64,000 nt of DNA from Longimicrobium terrae. Lineage in GTDB: Bacteria; Gemmatimonadota; Gemmatimonadetes; Longimicrobiales; Longimicrobiaceae. Below the pieces are notes generated by a model. That model had not been told where the DNA came from, searched no databases, and worked only from the letters and a program-made list of their open reading frames with translations. A program made the translations under genes and the position numbers. Shown piece by piece: positions 51,023 to 59,608 of this stretch. The stretch spans positions 124,001 through 188,000 of the forward strand of contig NZ_JACHIA010000006.1 in NCBI RefSeq assembly GCF_014202995.1, read 5' to 3'. Numbering within the stretch: position 1 is the first letter of the stretch; each line of letters opens with the position of its first letter.

Positions 51023-51880
51023 TCAGAGTTCGCGCAACGCGTGCAGCACGCGTTCCGCCTGCGGCTGGGGAATCCCCGCCGTCTGCGCGATGTCCTGGGG
51101 CGAAGCGTGCCGCGCGCTCCACAGCGTCTGGAAGCGGTTGGCCAGCGCCTCCACGCCGGCGTGTTCCACGCCCTGAATGGCCTCCAGCGACATGGCCAGC
51201 CGCTCGCGCTCCAGCCGCGCGCCGACCTGCTCCGGGTCGCTGCAGTCGTGGCCCTTGGCGGCCAGTTCGGTCAGAAAGCCGACCCAGTCGTCGTGGTTCC
51301 ACCCGCTGGGCCGCGCACCGGCAAAAGCGCGCAGGTCTTCCGCCAGCTGGTCCCTGGCGCGCTCGTCCTTTCGGCGCGTCGCCGTTTCCTCGAACGTTTC
51401 GCGCTTTCCGCCGCGCCCCTTGGCGGGCGACGACGCGGACTTCTTCGCCGCGGATCCGTCGGCGTCTGCCGTCGCCGCAGCGGGTCCGCCGCTCTTCACC
51501 GCGGACGAACGGCCGCCCTTGGCCGCAGCCGATCCGCCAGCCTTGGCCAATGTCTTCCTGGCGGGGGCGGACGCGGTTTCCGCCACGCCCGTTCCCGGCG
51601 CGGCGCGGCGGCCCTTGCCGCCGGCGGTGGTGGGCTCCGACGCGGCGGCGCCGGTCTCGCCGACGGCCGGCGTATCCGCGGCGGCGACGCCCGCGCCCGG
51701 CGCCTTGCGGGCGGGCGCCTTGCGCGCGGACGGTGATTTTCCGCCCGCCGTCGTGGGCTCGGCGGCGGCCTGCCCCGTTTCCGCCGCGGGCGCGGGCGGA
51801 GCCTTGCCGCGGCGCGCGGGCTTTTCCGCGGTGGCGTCCTTGGGATCGGGGGACGAACTGGTTCCGGTCTTCCTGGCCAT
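51023..51880 (-). CDS. Ala/Lys-rich protein with disordered N-terminus and helical C-terminal domain
   Basis: This 285-residue protein is two-part. Residues 1-165 are low-complexity, rich in Ala, Lys, Pro and Gly with histone-H1-like AKK/ARK patterns, and contain two copies of EPTTAGGK (about 40 and 83). Residues 170-285 form a compact helical domain (DQLAEDLRAFAGARPSGWNH, DDWVGFLTELAAKGHDCSDP, then SLEAIQGVEHAGVEALANRF, AGIPQPQAERVLHAL). The last helices resemble helix-hairpin-helix DNA-binding turns. A nucleoid-associated role is a reasonable guess, not shown. The start has a GAGAG-type site. It lies between the sigma gene and glgB on the same strand. Confidence 0.72.
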   Translation of the reverse strand: MARKTGTSSSPDPKDATAEKPARRGKAPPAPAAETGQAAAEPTTAGGKSPSARKAPARKAPGAGVAAADTPAVGETGAAASEPTTAGGKGRRAAPGTGVAETASAPARKTLAKAGGSAAAKGGRSSAVKSGGPAAATADADGSAAKKSASSPAKGRGGKRETFEETATRRKDERARDQLAEDLRAFAGARPSGWNHDDWVGFLTELAAKGHDCSDPEQVGARLERERLAMSLEAIQGVEHAGVEALANRFQTLWSARHASPQDIAQTAGIPQPQAERVLHALREL

Positions 51881-51929
51881 GTCTCTCGGTCTCGATATGC
51901 GGGATGGGGCGGATCGCCGTGCGATCCGC

Positions 51930-54140
51930 TCAGTCTTCGCGCTGCAGAATCAGAATGCCCAGAGGCGGCAGCGTAAGCGGCAGCGCCTGCTCACGCCCGT
52001 GCACCGCCAGCGGCACCGTCTCGGTGACGCCGCCGTTGCCCACGTTGCTGCCGCCGTACGGCTCCGCGTCGCTGTTCAGCACCTCGCGCCAGCGCCCGGC
52101 GGACGGCGCGCCCACGTGGTACGCGTAGCGGGGCACCGGGGTGAAATTGCACACGAAGAGCAGCTCATGTCCACTCTCCCCGCCGCGGCGGACGAAGCTG
52201 AGCACGCTCTGCTCCACGTCGCGGAAGTCCACCCACTCGAATCCCTCGTGGCTGAAGTCCGTTTCCCAGAACGCCGGTTCGCGCTTGTACAGGGCGTTCA
52301 GGTCGCGCATCCAGCGCTGCACGCCGGCGTTCAGCGGGTCCGCCAGCAGGTGCCAGTCCAGCGAGCGGTTCTCGTTCCACTCGCCCCACTGGCCGATCTC
52401 GCCGCCCATGAACAGCAGCTTCTTGCCGGGGTGTCCCCACATCATCCCCAGCATCAGGCGCAGGTTGGCGGCCTTCTGCCACGCGTCGCCGGGCATCTTG
52501 CCCATCAGCGAGCCCTTGAGGTGCACCACCTCGTCGTGGCTCAGCGGCAGCACGTACTTTTCGCTGAAGGCGTACATCAGCGAAAAGGTGAGCAGGTTGA
52601 AGTGGTACTTCCGGTGGATGGCCTGCTCCGACATGAAGCTGAGGTTGTCGTGCATCCACCCCATGTTCCACTTCAGATGAAAGCCCAGCCCGCCCAGGTG
52701 CGCCAGCTGCGTCACGCCGGGCCACGCCGTGCTTTCCTCCGCGATCATCAGCGCGCCGGGGTGCCGGTCGCGGACCGTCGTATTCAGCTGCTGGAGGAAG
52801 GCGACGGCCTCCAGGTTTTCGCGCCCGCCGTACTGGTTGGGCACCCACTGTCCGGGGCCGCGGGAGTAGTCGAGGTAGAGCATGGATGCCACGGCGTCCA
52901 CGCGCAGGCCGTCGGCGTGGTACTCGTCCAGCCAGAAGAGCGCGTTGCTGATGAGGAAGTTGCGAACCTCGTTGCGCCCGAAGTTGAAGATCAGCGTTCC
53001 CCACTCCGGGTGCTCGCCCTGGCGCGGATCGGCGTGCTCGTACAGTGCCGAGCCGTCGAAGCGGCGCAGCGCAAAGGCGTCCTTGGGAAAGTGCGCCGGC
53101 ACCCAGTCCAGAATCACGCCGATGCCGCGCTGGTGCAGCGCATCCACCAGGTAGCGGAAGTCGTCCGGCCCGCCGAAGCGGCTGGTGGGCGCGAAGTATC
53201 CCGTGACCTGGTATCCCCACGACGGATCGTACGGGTGCTCCATCACGGGAAGGAATTCCACGTGCGTGAAGCCCATGTCGGCCACGTAGTCCACCAGGTC
53301 CACGGCCATTTCGCGCCAGGTGAGCGGCCGGTCGTCCTCGCCGGGAACGCGCTTCCACGAGCCGGGATGCACTTCGTAGATGGACATGGGGCGGTTGCAC
53401 CAGTCGCCTTCCTGGCGGCTGCGCATCCACTCCGCGTCGTTCCACTCGTACTTTGTCAGGTCCGCCACCTTGGACGCGGTGGCGGGACGCACTTCCGCCG
53501 TGAAGGCGAGCGGGTCGCTCTTGAGAAAGGCGCTGCCCTGGTGCGGCAGGATCTCGTAGCGGTACAGCGATTCGTCCTGCACGCCGGGGATGAAGATCTC
53601 CCACACGCCCTGGGCCGGGTGAAGGCGCATGGGGTGGCGGCGCCCGTCCCACAGGTTGAATTCGCCCACCACGCTTACGCGGCGCGCGCCCGGGGCCCAC
53701 ACCCCGAAGTGCACGCCCTGCACGCCGTCGATGGTCATGGGATGCGCGCCCAGCACGTCCCACAGGCGCAGGTGCGTGCCCTCGGCCATCAGGTACAGGT
53801 CGAATTCGCCGATCTGCGGGCCGAAGGCGAACGCGTCGCCCATCAGCGCGGGCTCCCCGGCCTCCGGCCACGTGACCTGAAGCTGGTATGGGAACGCCGA
53901 CGTGCCGCGGGGAAGGATGGCCTCAAAGAAGCCGGCCTCGTGGCCGCACTCCATCACGGCGACCTCCGCGCCCTCCTCGTCGGTGACGGAAACGGCGGTG
54001 GCGCCGGGCTGAAAAGTGCGCACCACCAGGCGCAGTTCGCCGCCCAGGGACACGGTGTGCATGCCGAGAACGCGGAACGGGTCCGGGTGCTCGGCCGTCA
54101 GGATCTGCTGGACGTCATGGAACAGAGTCGCGGAAGCCAT
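51930..54140 (-). CDS. glgB: 1,4-alpha-glucan branching enzyme GlgB
   Basis: This 736-residue GH13 enzyme makes alpha-1,6 branches in glycogen. It has the extra N-terminal domain of long GlgB proteins (HPDPFRVLGMHTVSLGGELR), a CBM48 domain (GVHFGVWAPGARRVSVVGEF), and the barrel with VDYVADMGFTHVEFLPVMEH, ILDWVPAHFPKD, nucleophile DGLRVDAVASMLYLDYSR and acid MIAEESTAWPGV. The start ATG at 54140 (MASATLFHD) follows AGGGAAGG at the right spacing. The frame is open upstream into repeat copy 6. glgX, treZ and treY, 14-20 kb to the left, form the other part of glucan metabolism. Confidence 0.96.
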   Translation of the reverse strand: MASATLFHDVQQILTAEHPDPFRVLGMHTVSLGGELRLVVRTFQPGATAVSVTDEEGAEVAVMECGHEAGFFEAILPRGTSAFPYQLQVTWPEAGEPALMGDAFAFGPQIGEFDLYLMAEGTHLRLWDVLGAHPMTIDGVQGVHFGVWAPGARRVSVVGEFNLWDGRRHPMRLHPAQGVWEIFIPGVQDESLYRYEILPHQGSAFLKSDPLAFTAEVRPATASKVADLTKYEWNDAEWMRSRQEGDWCNRPMSIYEVHPGSWKRVPGEDDRPLTWREMAVDLVDYVADMGFTHVEFLPVMEHPYDPSWGYQVTGYFAPTSRFGGPDDFRYLVDALHQRGIGVILDWVPAHFPKDAFALRRFDGSALYEHADPRQGEHPEWGTLIFNFGRNEVRNFLISNALFWLDEYHADGLRVDAVASMLYLDYSRGPGQWVPNQYGGRENLEAVAFLQQLNTTVRDRHPGALMIAEESTAWPGVTQLAHLGGLGFHLKWNMGWMHDNLSFMSEQAIHRKYHFNLLTFSLMYAFSEKYVLPLSHDEVVHLKGSLMGKMPGDAWQKAANLRLMLGMMWGHPGKKLLFMGGEIGQWGEWNENRSLDWHLLADPLNAGVQRWMRDLNALYKREPAFWETDFSHEGFEWVDFRDVEQSVLSFVRRGGESGHELLFVCNFTPVPRYAYHVGAPSAGRWREVLNSDAEPYGGSNVGNGGVTETVPLAVHGREQALPLTLPPLGILILQRED

Positions 54141-54212
54141 CGCCTTCCCTGTGATATGCGGCGGAGAGTTCGCGCGCGCCTGCGGGAAGTATCGTGCCGC
54201 CGGGGGAGAAGA

Positions 54213-54247
54213 AGTGCGTGAGTGCGGGGTGCGTGAGTGCGTGAGTG
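54213..54247. repeat. GTGAGTGC octamer tract upstream of glgB
   Basis: This is a short tract of GTGCGTGAGTGC-like repeats. The same motif occurs at 57925-57962 and 63437-63520 in this window, always beside pentose phosphate or glycogen genes. Confidence 0.75.
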
Positions 54248-54291
54248 CGAAAGCGGGGGACTGGAGCGGTGCGGAGGGCGAAGTCCAGAGC

Positions 54292-54576
54292 GGCCGCCAC
54301 CCGGGCCGGCACCACCGGCCCACCCTCCCCCCAAAAAGACTGGGGGAGGGTTGTTGGGGCGAATGGTTCGGCACGAATCGGAAGGTGCCGGGCGCGCGCG
54401 AGGCGGGTTGAGCGAATCAAGATCAATCCGCCGCTCAGAAAGCGGGAACCCCGGCACCACGCGATTCGCGCGCGGTTCGGGGCTTGGCGTCGGGCGCGAA
54501 CCGGGACATGATCTCGCGCCGAACGGCTCCCCCTCTCCCGCTTGCGGGAGAGGGGGCTGGGGGGTGAGGGGTGCCT
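54292..54576 (-). repeat. Composite repeat A-B-C (copy 6, inverted)
   Basis: Read on the plus strand the order is C (54292-54362, CCCTCCCCCCAAAAAGAC and TGGGGGAGGG), B (54412-54485, diverged; GATCAATCCGCCGCTCAGAA and GCGGTTCGGGGCTT) and A (54516-54576, CCCTCTCCCGCTTGCGGGAG). No block D is recognisable beyond it. It fills the gap between the glgB start and the pgl stop. B here has the most changes, suggesting an older copy. Confidence 0.8.
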
Positions 54577-54650
54577 CAGCATGCGCCAAATCCGTTCGAA
54601 CCTCGCAGCTTCTCCTTCTACGCGCTGTCCTGCCTGCGCGCTCCCCCGCG

Positions 54651-55382
54651 TTACCGCCCTCCCACCTCCAGCCCCGCGCCCGCCGGCTCGTCCAGCGTCC
54701 AGATCATCTCCCCATCGGTGGGGCGGATGAGCTGCATGGGGATGCGGAACGGATCCAGCGGCCCCCGGATCGCGGTGCGCACGATGTCCGCCTTCCCCGC
54801 ACCGATCGCCAGCACGTCGATCACCCGCGCCGCGTTGATGACGGGAACCGTGAGCGAGATCCGCCACTCACCCAGTTCGCGGAACAGCGCGGTGCCCACG
54901 GTCCGGTCGCGGTCGCGCAGCAGTTCATCGAACGGAAACAGCGATGCCGTGTGGCCGTCCGGGCCAATGCCCAGGTGCATCAGATCGAACCGCGGTGTGC
55001 CGGGGCCGAACACGGATTCCAGCTCCGCCGCGTACCGGAGCGCGCCCTCTTCCGGCGGCAGCTCGCCGCGCATGCGGTGCACGTTCGCGGGCGGGATGGG
55101 AACGGAGCGGAGGAACGCGCGGTCCGCCATTGCATAGTTGCTGCGCGGATGGCCGGGGGGCACGCAGCGGTCGTCGCCCCAGAACACGTGCACGCCTTCC
55201 CACGGGATGGCGGAGCGGAACGGCTCTTCGCCCAGCATGCGGTACATGCGTTCCGGCGCCGTGCCGCCGGAGAGCGCGACGGTGAAGCGGCCGGAGGCAC
55301 CCACGGCGGCGCGCGCCAGGTCGCGGAAGCGCTCGGCGCCCGCGCGGGACGCGGCTTCGGCATCAGGATGGATATCGATCAT
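54651..55382 (-). CDS. pgl: 6-phosphogluconolactonase
   Basis: This 243-residue enzyme hydrolyses 6-phosphogluconolactone, the product of Zwf, in the oxidative pentose phosphate pathway. Family motifs are VALSGGTAPERMYRML (phosphate loop), HVFWGDDRCVPPGHPRSNY, HLGIGPDGHTASLFP (catalytic region) and the late INAARVIDVLAIGAGKADIV. The start ATG at 55382 (MIDIHPDAEA) fits the family length; ATG at 55442 would add 20 residues. It precedes glgB on the same strand but is separated from it by repeat copy 6, and it is divergent from the Clp N-domain gene. Confidence 0.93.
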   Translation of the reverse strand: MIDIHPDAEAASRAGAERFRDLARAAVGASGRFTVALSGGTAPERMYRMLGEEPFRSAIPWEGVHVFWGDDRCVPPGHPRSNYAMADRAFLRSVPIPPANVHRMRGELPPEEGALRYAAELESVFGPGTPRFDLMHLGIGPDGHTASLFPFDELLRDRDRTVGTALFRELGEWRISLTVPVINAARVIDVLAIGAGKADIVRTAIRGPLDPFRIPMQLIRPTDGEMIWTLDEPAGAGLEVGGR

Positions 55383-55495
55383 CGTACGTTCCGCGGCTTG
55401 CGTGTGGTTGGACAGGAATGCGGCGTGCGCATACGTTTTCATCACGCGCGCGGAGTGCATCCGGGCGCGGCCCCTCTGCGATCGGGAAGACTGAC

Positions 55496-55969
55496 GTGCT
55501 CTTCAAGCGCCCCAAGATTCCGCCGCCGCGCCCGCCGGACCTTCCGTTTGACGAGGAGGCCCGCGACGCCCTGGGCCGCGCGACGGATCAGGCCAGGTCC
55601 GCCAACGCAACCGCCGTGCACGCCGAGCACCTGCTGCTGGCGCTGCTGGCCGATCCGGACGGATTGGTGGCGCGCGCCTTTACGCGGCTGGGCCATCCTG
55701 TGGACGACATGCGCCGGCGCGTGGAGCACGCCGCGCCGCCCCGTCCGTGGGGGCTGCGCGCGCCCGTGCTCCCGTTCGCCGATGACGTGAAAGGCGCCAT
55801 CGAGTTCGCGATGATCGAGGCCCGGGCGGCGGCGCGCACGCAGGTAGGCCCCGCGGAACTGGTGCTGGGCGTGGTGCAGTCGCCGCGCGGCGCGCCGGCG
55901 CGCGTAATCGCGATCATGGACATGAGCCCCGGCGCCATCCGCGCCGCCCTCAAGGCGGAATCGGAGTAG
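55496..55969 (+). CDS. Stand-alone Clp N-terminal domain protein
   Basis: This 157-residue protein consists of two Clp-N repeats (FDEEARDALGRATDQARSAN, VHAEHLLLALLADPDGLVAR; then FADDVKGAIEFAMIEARAAA, GPAELVLGVVQSPRGAPARV) with no AAA+ ATPase part. In ClpA/ClpC this domain binds substrates and adaptors; alone it resembles ClpS-like or ClpC-N adaptor proteins and regulators such as ClpT. The first residues are Pro/basic (LFKRPKIPPPRPP). The start is GTG at 55496 with GGGAAG upstream. It is divergent from pgl, and its role in proteolysis is inferred from the domain only. Confidence 0.85.
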   Translation: MLFKRPKIPPPRPPDLPFDEEARDALGRATDQARSANATAVHAEHLLLALLADPDGLVARAFTRLGHPVDDMRRRVEHAAPPRPWGLRAPVLPFADDVKGAIEFAMIEARAAARTQVGPAELVLGVVQSPRGAPARVIAIMDMSPGAIRAALKAESE

Positions 55970-55996
55970 CCGCCCCGCTGTTTCTCCACGACACGA

Positions 55997-56036
55997 CGCC
56001 CTCTCCCGCCGCGGCCTGGCGGGAGAGGGCGTTTTT
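55997..56036 (+). terminator. Rho-independent terminator after the Clp N-domain gene
   Basis: CGCCCTCTCCCGCC and GGCGGGAGAGGGCG form a 14-bp stem followed by TTTTT, about 28 bases past the stop. Confidence 0.9.
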
Positions 56037-56251
56037 CGTCGCCGCGAGACGATCCCCGCCGATCGATGCCGCCGGCCACCCACCATTCCGGCCAGGGCTG
56101 CCGGGTGCATCGACCTGCATACCCGCAGAAAGATCTGCATGGCGGCAGGCCGCCAGCAAACGTACATTCAGATCGATCATTCCGCGCCGGATTTCACCTC
56201 AGCCCGACCGTTCCTTTCTTGTTCCCACCTTCAAGCCCGCCGGAGACAACA

Positions 56252-57832
56252 ATGCGTTCCTTGCTCAGAACCCGCCTGCGCACCGCGGCGGGCGCGGCGT
56301 TCCTCGTCGCGGCGGCGTGCGCGCCGCCGGTTTCACCGGGCGTACCGGCTCCGTCCCCCGGCCCGGCACGCCCCGTCGCCAGCCGCGCGCTGACGGACCT
56401 CATCGCCCGGAGGGGCGTGCTCCCGCCGGGGCCACCCCTTCCCTATCCCGACAGCATCGTCAGCTCCAACGGCGTGCTGAACGCGCGGCTGGTGGCGGCG
56501 CCGGGCCCGTATTCGCTGGGCGGCGCCAGCTTCTACGACAACCTGTACAACGGCGCGTACGTGCCCCCCACGCTGGTGGTGAGCCCCGGCGACCAGATCG
56601 CGCTCACGCTGGTGAACCAGGTGAACACCGGGCAGCCTTCCAACCTGCACTACCACGGGCTCAACGTCACGCCCCTGGCCCCGGGTGACGACGTGCTGCT
56701 GCACATCGCCAACGGCGACTCGTTCTCGTACTCGTTTCCCGTCCCCGCGTGGCACCGCTCCGGGCTGTACTGGTACCACCCCCATCCCCACGGGTACAGC
56801 GAGCCGCAGGTGCTGGGCGGCATGTCGGGCGCGCTGGTGATGCGCGGCCTGCTGGAAACGTATTTTCCCCAGTGGACGGGCGTGCGGGAACGGGTGATGG
56901 TGCTGAAGGACCACGTCCCCGCGAATCCCGCGGACTCGGCGGGCGGCAAGATCAAGAGCATCAACGGGCAGACATACTCCTCCATCCCCATTGCTCCCGG
57001 CGAATTCCAGCTGTGGCGCTTCGCCAACGCGGGGGCGGACGCGTACTACAACATCAGGCTGGTGGACGGCGACGGCCACCTGGTCCCCATGCTGGTGCTG
57101 GCCCGCGACGGAAACCCCGTCGTGGTGAACAACCTGTACGCCGACTCGCTCTTTCTTCCCCCGTCGTCGCGGGCGGAGGTCATTGTCGAGGGGGGCGGCA
57201 CGCCCTACTACATCCTCAGCGATACGGTGGACACCGGGCCGGCCGGCGATCCCAACCCGACCGTCGTGCTGGCCACGGCGGGGACGGGCGGGCAGGGCTG
57301 GATGCCCGCCCCGACGATGCCCATCTCCCCCGCGCAGCAGGCGCTGGCCGACACCATGATGTCCGTCCTGAACGGCGTGAACAACCAGCGCACCTTCGTG
57401 TTCTCGGAAAACGCGGCCGGCGACTCGTTCTACATCAACAACGCGATGTACAACCCGGACTCGGTGGCCACCTACGTCCCCGTCCCGTCGGTGGAAGAGT
57501 GGACGCTGGTGAACACGTCGGGTGAAGTGCACGTCTTTCACATTCACCAGACGGACTTCATCGTCACCGAGATCAACGGCGTAAAGCAGCCGCTGACCGG
57601 GTTCGTGGATACGGTGAACATGCCGTACGCCGTCAACGGCGTGCCCAGCACCGTAAAGGTGGTGATCAACTTCCGCGAGTCCATCTCCATCGGCGAGTTC
57701 GTGTATCACTGCCACATCCTGGAGCACGAGGACGGGGGCATGATGCAGAACATCCTCCTCTACGCGGCGGGAACCACTCCCGTCCGGCAGGCGCGCCCGC
57801 CCGGCGGAATGCACGGCGGCGCCCACCACTGA
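56252..57832 (+). CDS. Multicopper oxidase lipoprotein
   Basis: This 526-residue three-cupredoxin oxidase has a lipoprotein signal (TAAGAAFLVAAAC, Cys at about 23). All four copper-ligand segments are present: HYHG (133-136), WYHPHPHG (174-181), VHVFHIHQTDF (C-terminal) and YHCHILEHEDGGMM with the type 1 Cys-His and axial Met. It oxidises phenolics, metals (Cu(I), Mn(II)) or other donors while reducing oxygen in the periplasm; which one is not deducible, and no Met-rich insert typical of CueO is visible. The start ATG has GGAGA. A terminator follows. Confidence 0.93.
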   Translation: MRSLLRTRLRTAAGAAFLVAAACAPPVSPGVPAPSPGPARPVASRALTDLIARRGVLPPGPPLPYPDSIVSSNGVLNARLVAAPGPYSLGGASFYDNLYNGAYVPPTLVVSPGDQIALTLVNQVNTGQPSNLHYHGLNVTPLAPGDDVLLHIANGDSFSYSFPVPAWHRSGLYWYHPHPHGYSEPQVLGGMSGALVMRGLLETYFPQWTGVRERVMVLKDHVPANPADSAGGKIKSINGQTYSSIPIAPGEFQLWRFANAGADAYYNIRLVDGDGHLVPMLVLARDGNPVVVNNLYADSLFLPPSSRAEVIVEGGGTPYYILSDTVDTGPAGDPNPTVVLATAGTGGQGWMPAPTMPISPAQQALADTMMSVLNGVNNQRTFVFSENAAGDSFYINNAMYNPDSVATYVPVPSVEEWTLVNTSGEVHVFHIHQTDFIVTEINGVKQPLTGFVDTVNMPYAVNGVPSTVKVVINFRESISIGEFVYHCHILEHEDGGMMQNILLYAAGTTPVRQARPPGGMHGGAHH

Positions 57833-57851
57833 TCGTTCGATGGATGAAAAA

Positions 57852-57881
57852 AAGCCCGCCCGGATCACTCCGGGCGGGCTT
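57852..57881. terminator. Terminator between multicopper oxidase and zwf
   Basis: AAGCCCGCCCGGA and TCCGGGCGGGCTT form a 13-bp stem with a 4-base loop, preceded by a run of A, between convergent genes. Confidence 0.85.
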
Positions 57882-57924
57882 CTGGTCATCCATCCCTTCT
57901 CACCGGAGCACCGCGCCGCCGTCG

Positions 57925-57962
57925 CACTCACGCACTCACGCACTCACGCACTCACGCACCCC
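57925..57962. repeat. CACTCACG octamer tandem tract near the zwf stop
   Basis: Four to five tandem copies of ACTCACGC lie just past the zwf stop (57977) in the 3' region of the minus-strand operon. Confidence 0.85.
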
Positions 57963-57976
57963 GCACTCCCCGCCGT

Positions 57977-59608
57977 TCACCCCGTGGGCTCGTGCCAGCT
58001 CCGGCCCTCGCGCGCCAGCAGTTCCGTGGCGCACTCCGGGCCCCACGAGTTGGCGGGGTACGGATCCGGCTCGCCGCCCGCCTCCCACGCCTGCAGAATC
58101 GGCGTGATGAGCGTCCACGCCGCCTCCACCTCGTCGCGGCGGGCGAACAGCGTGGCATCGCCCAGCATGGCATCCAGCAGCAGCCGCTGATACGCCTCGG
58201 GCGATTCCGCGCCCTCGAACGCGCTGGTGTACTTGAAGTCCATGCTCACCGGCCGCAGCGGACCGCGAATCCCCGGGACCTTGGCCTCGAAGAAGAGGGA
58301 AATCCCCTCGTCCGGCTGAATGTGCAGCACGAGCGCGTTGGGCGCCGGCGTGTCGTCCTGCACCTGGTCGCGCACCGGGTGCGGCGCGGGACGAAAGCGG
58401 ATGACCACCTCGCTCTGCTTGGCCGGAAGCCGCTTTCCCGTCCGCAGATAGAAGGGAACGCCCGCCCAGCGCCAGTTGTCCACCAGCAGCCGCAGCGCCG
58501 CGAACGTTTCCGTCCGCGAGCCCTCCGGAACGTCCTTCTCGTCCCGGTACGCCGGCATGGAGGCGCCCTTCTCCCCATCCTTTTCCGACGCGGACGACTC
58601 CTCCGACGCCGCGTACTGCCCGCGCACCGCGTACCGGTCGATGTCCTCGCCCTGGAGCAGGGGAATCGCCTGCAGCACCTTCACCTTTTCGTTGCGGATG
58701 CTGTCCGCGTCGTACGAGGCGGGCGGCTCCATGGCGACGAGCGTCAGGATCTGCAGCAGGTGGCTCTGGATCATGTCGCGCAGGGCGCCGCTGCGGTCGT
58801 AGTACCCGGCGCGCGACTCCACCCCCACCGTTTCCGACACGGTGATCTGCACGTGATCCACGTAGTTGCGCTGCCAGAGCGGTTCCCAGATGGTGTTGGC
58901 GAACCGGAACACCAGCAGGTTCTGCAGCGTTTCCTTGCCCAGATAGTGGTCGATGCGAAAGATCTGGGGCTCGGCGAACACCTTGAGCAGCGACGCGTTG
59001 AGCGCCTTGGCGCTGTCCAGGTCGCGCCCGAACGGCTTTTCGACGATGATGCGCGTGTAGCAGCGGTCTTCGGGATGACAGACCAGCCCCGCGCGCCCCA
59101 GCCCTTCCGCCGTCTGCGCCACGACGGACGGCGGCAGCGCCAGGTAGAACAGGCGGTTGCCGCGCGTGCCGCACTCCTTGTCCACCTCGCCCAGCACCTT
59201 CGCCAGCTGCACGAAGGTGGAGGGATCGTCGGTCGAGCCGCCCACGAAGCGCAGGCGGTGGGAGAACGCCTCCCACTCCGCCGCGTCGGGCTCCTTGGCG
59301 AATTCGGCCAGGGCGCCGCGCATCCGCTCGCGGAAGTCGGCGTCGTCGGTGGCCTCGCGCGCGTTGCCGACGATGGCGAAGTCGTCCGGCAGCATCCCTT
59401 CCTGCTTGAGCCGCCAGAGCGCCGGCATCAGCTTGCGGCGCATCAGGTCGCCGGTGGCGCCAAAGACCACCAGCGCCAGCGGCTCGGGGATGCGCGCCCG
59501 GCCCAGCGGCGACACCATGGGCGTGCGCAGCGGCGTTTCGCCCTGCGGCCCGGCGGTGGGAACGTCGCCCAGCACCTCCGGCGGGGCGGCCAGTTCAGTC
59601 TCGCTCAT
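57977..59608 (-). CDS. zwf: Glucose-6-phosphate dehydrogenase
   Basis: This 543-residue enzyme makes 6-phosphogluconolactone and NADPH. The nucleotide-binding motif is VVFGATGDLMRRKLMPAL (47-64) and the active-site motif is RIDHYLGKETLQNLLVFRFA. IIVEKPFGRDL and NWRWAGVPFYLRTGKRLP are typical. About 40 N-terminal residues precede the fold and are Pro/Ala-rich. A short Ser/Glu-rich insert (AASEESSASEKDGEKGASMP) sits where most family members have a shorter loop. The start ATG overlaps the gnd stop by 4 bases, so gnd and zwf are coupled; pgl is 2.6 kb away. Confidence 0.96.
   Translation of the reverse strand: MSETELAAPPEVLGDVPTAGPQGETPLRTPMVSPLGRARIPEPLALVVFGATGDLMRRKLMPALWRLKQEGMLPDDFAIVGNAREATDDADFRERMRGALAEFAKEPDAAEWEAFSHRLRFVGGSTDDPSTFVQLAKVLGEVDKECGTRGNRLFYLALPPSVVAQTAEGLGRAGLVCHPEDRCYTRIIVEKPFGRDLDSAKALNASLLKVFAEPQIFRIDHYLGKETLQNLLVFRFANTIWEPLWQRNYVDHVQITVSETVGVESRAGYYDRSGALRDMIQSHLLQILTLVAMEPPASYDADSIRNEKVKVLQAIPLLQGEDIDRYAVRGQYAASEESSASEKDGEKGASMPAYRDEKDVPEGSRTETFAALRLLVDNWRWAGVPFYLRTGKRLPAKQSEVVIRFRPAPHPVRDQVQDDTPAPNALVLHIQPDEGISLFFEAKVPGIRGPLRPVSMDFKYTSAFEGAESPEAYQRLLLDAMLGDATLFARRDEVEAAWTLITPILQAWEAGGEPDPYPANSWGPECATELLAREGRSWHEPTG

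Noticed and set aside
57925-57962. CRISPR-like short repeats
   Set aside because: The octamer tract has no spacers and units are far too short for CRISPR.
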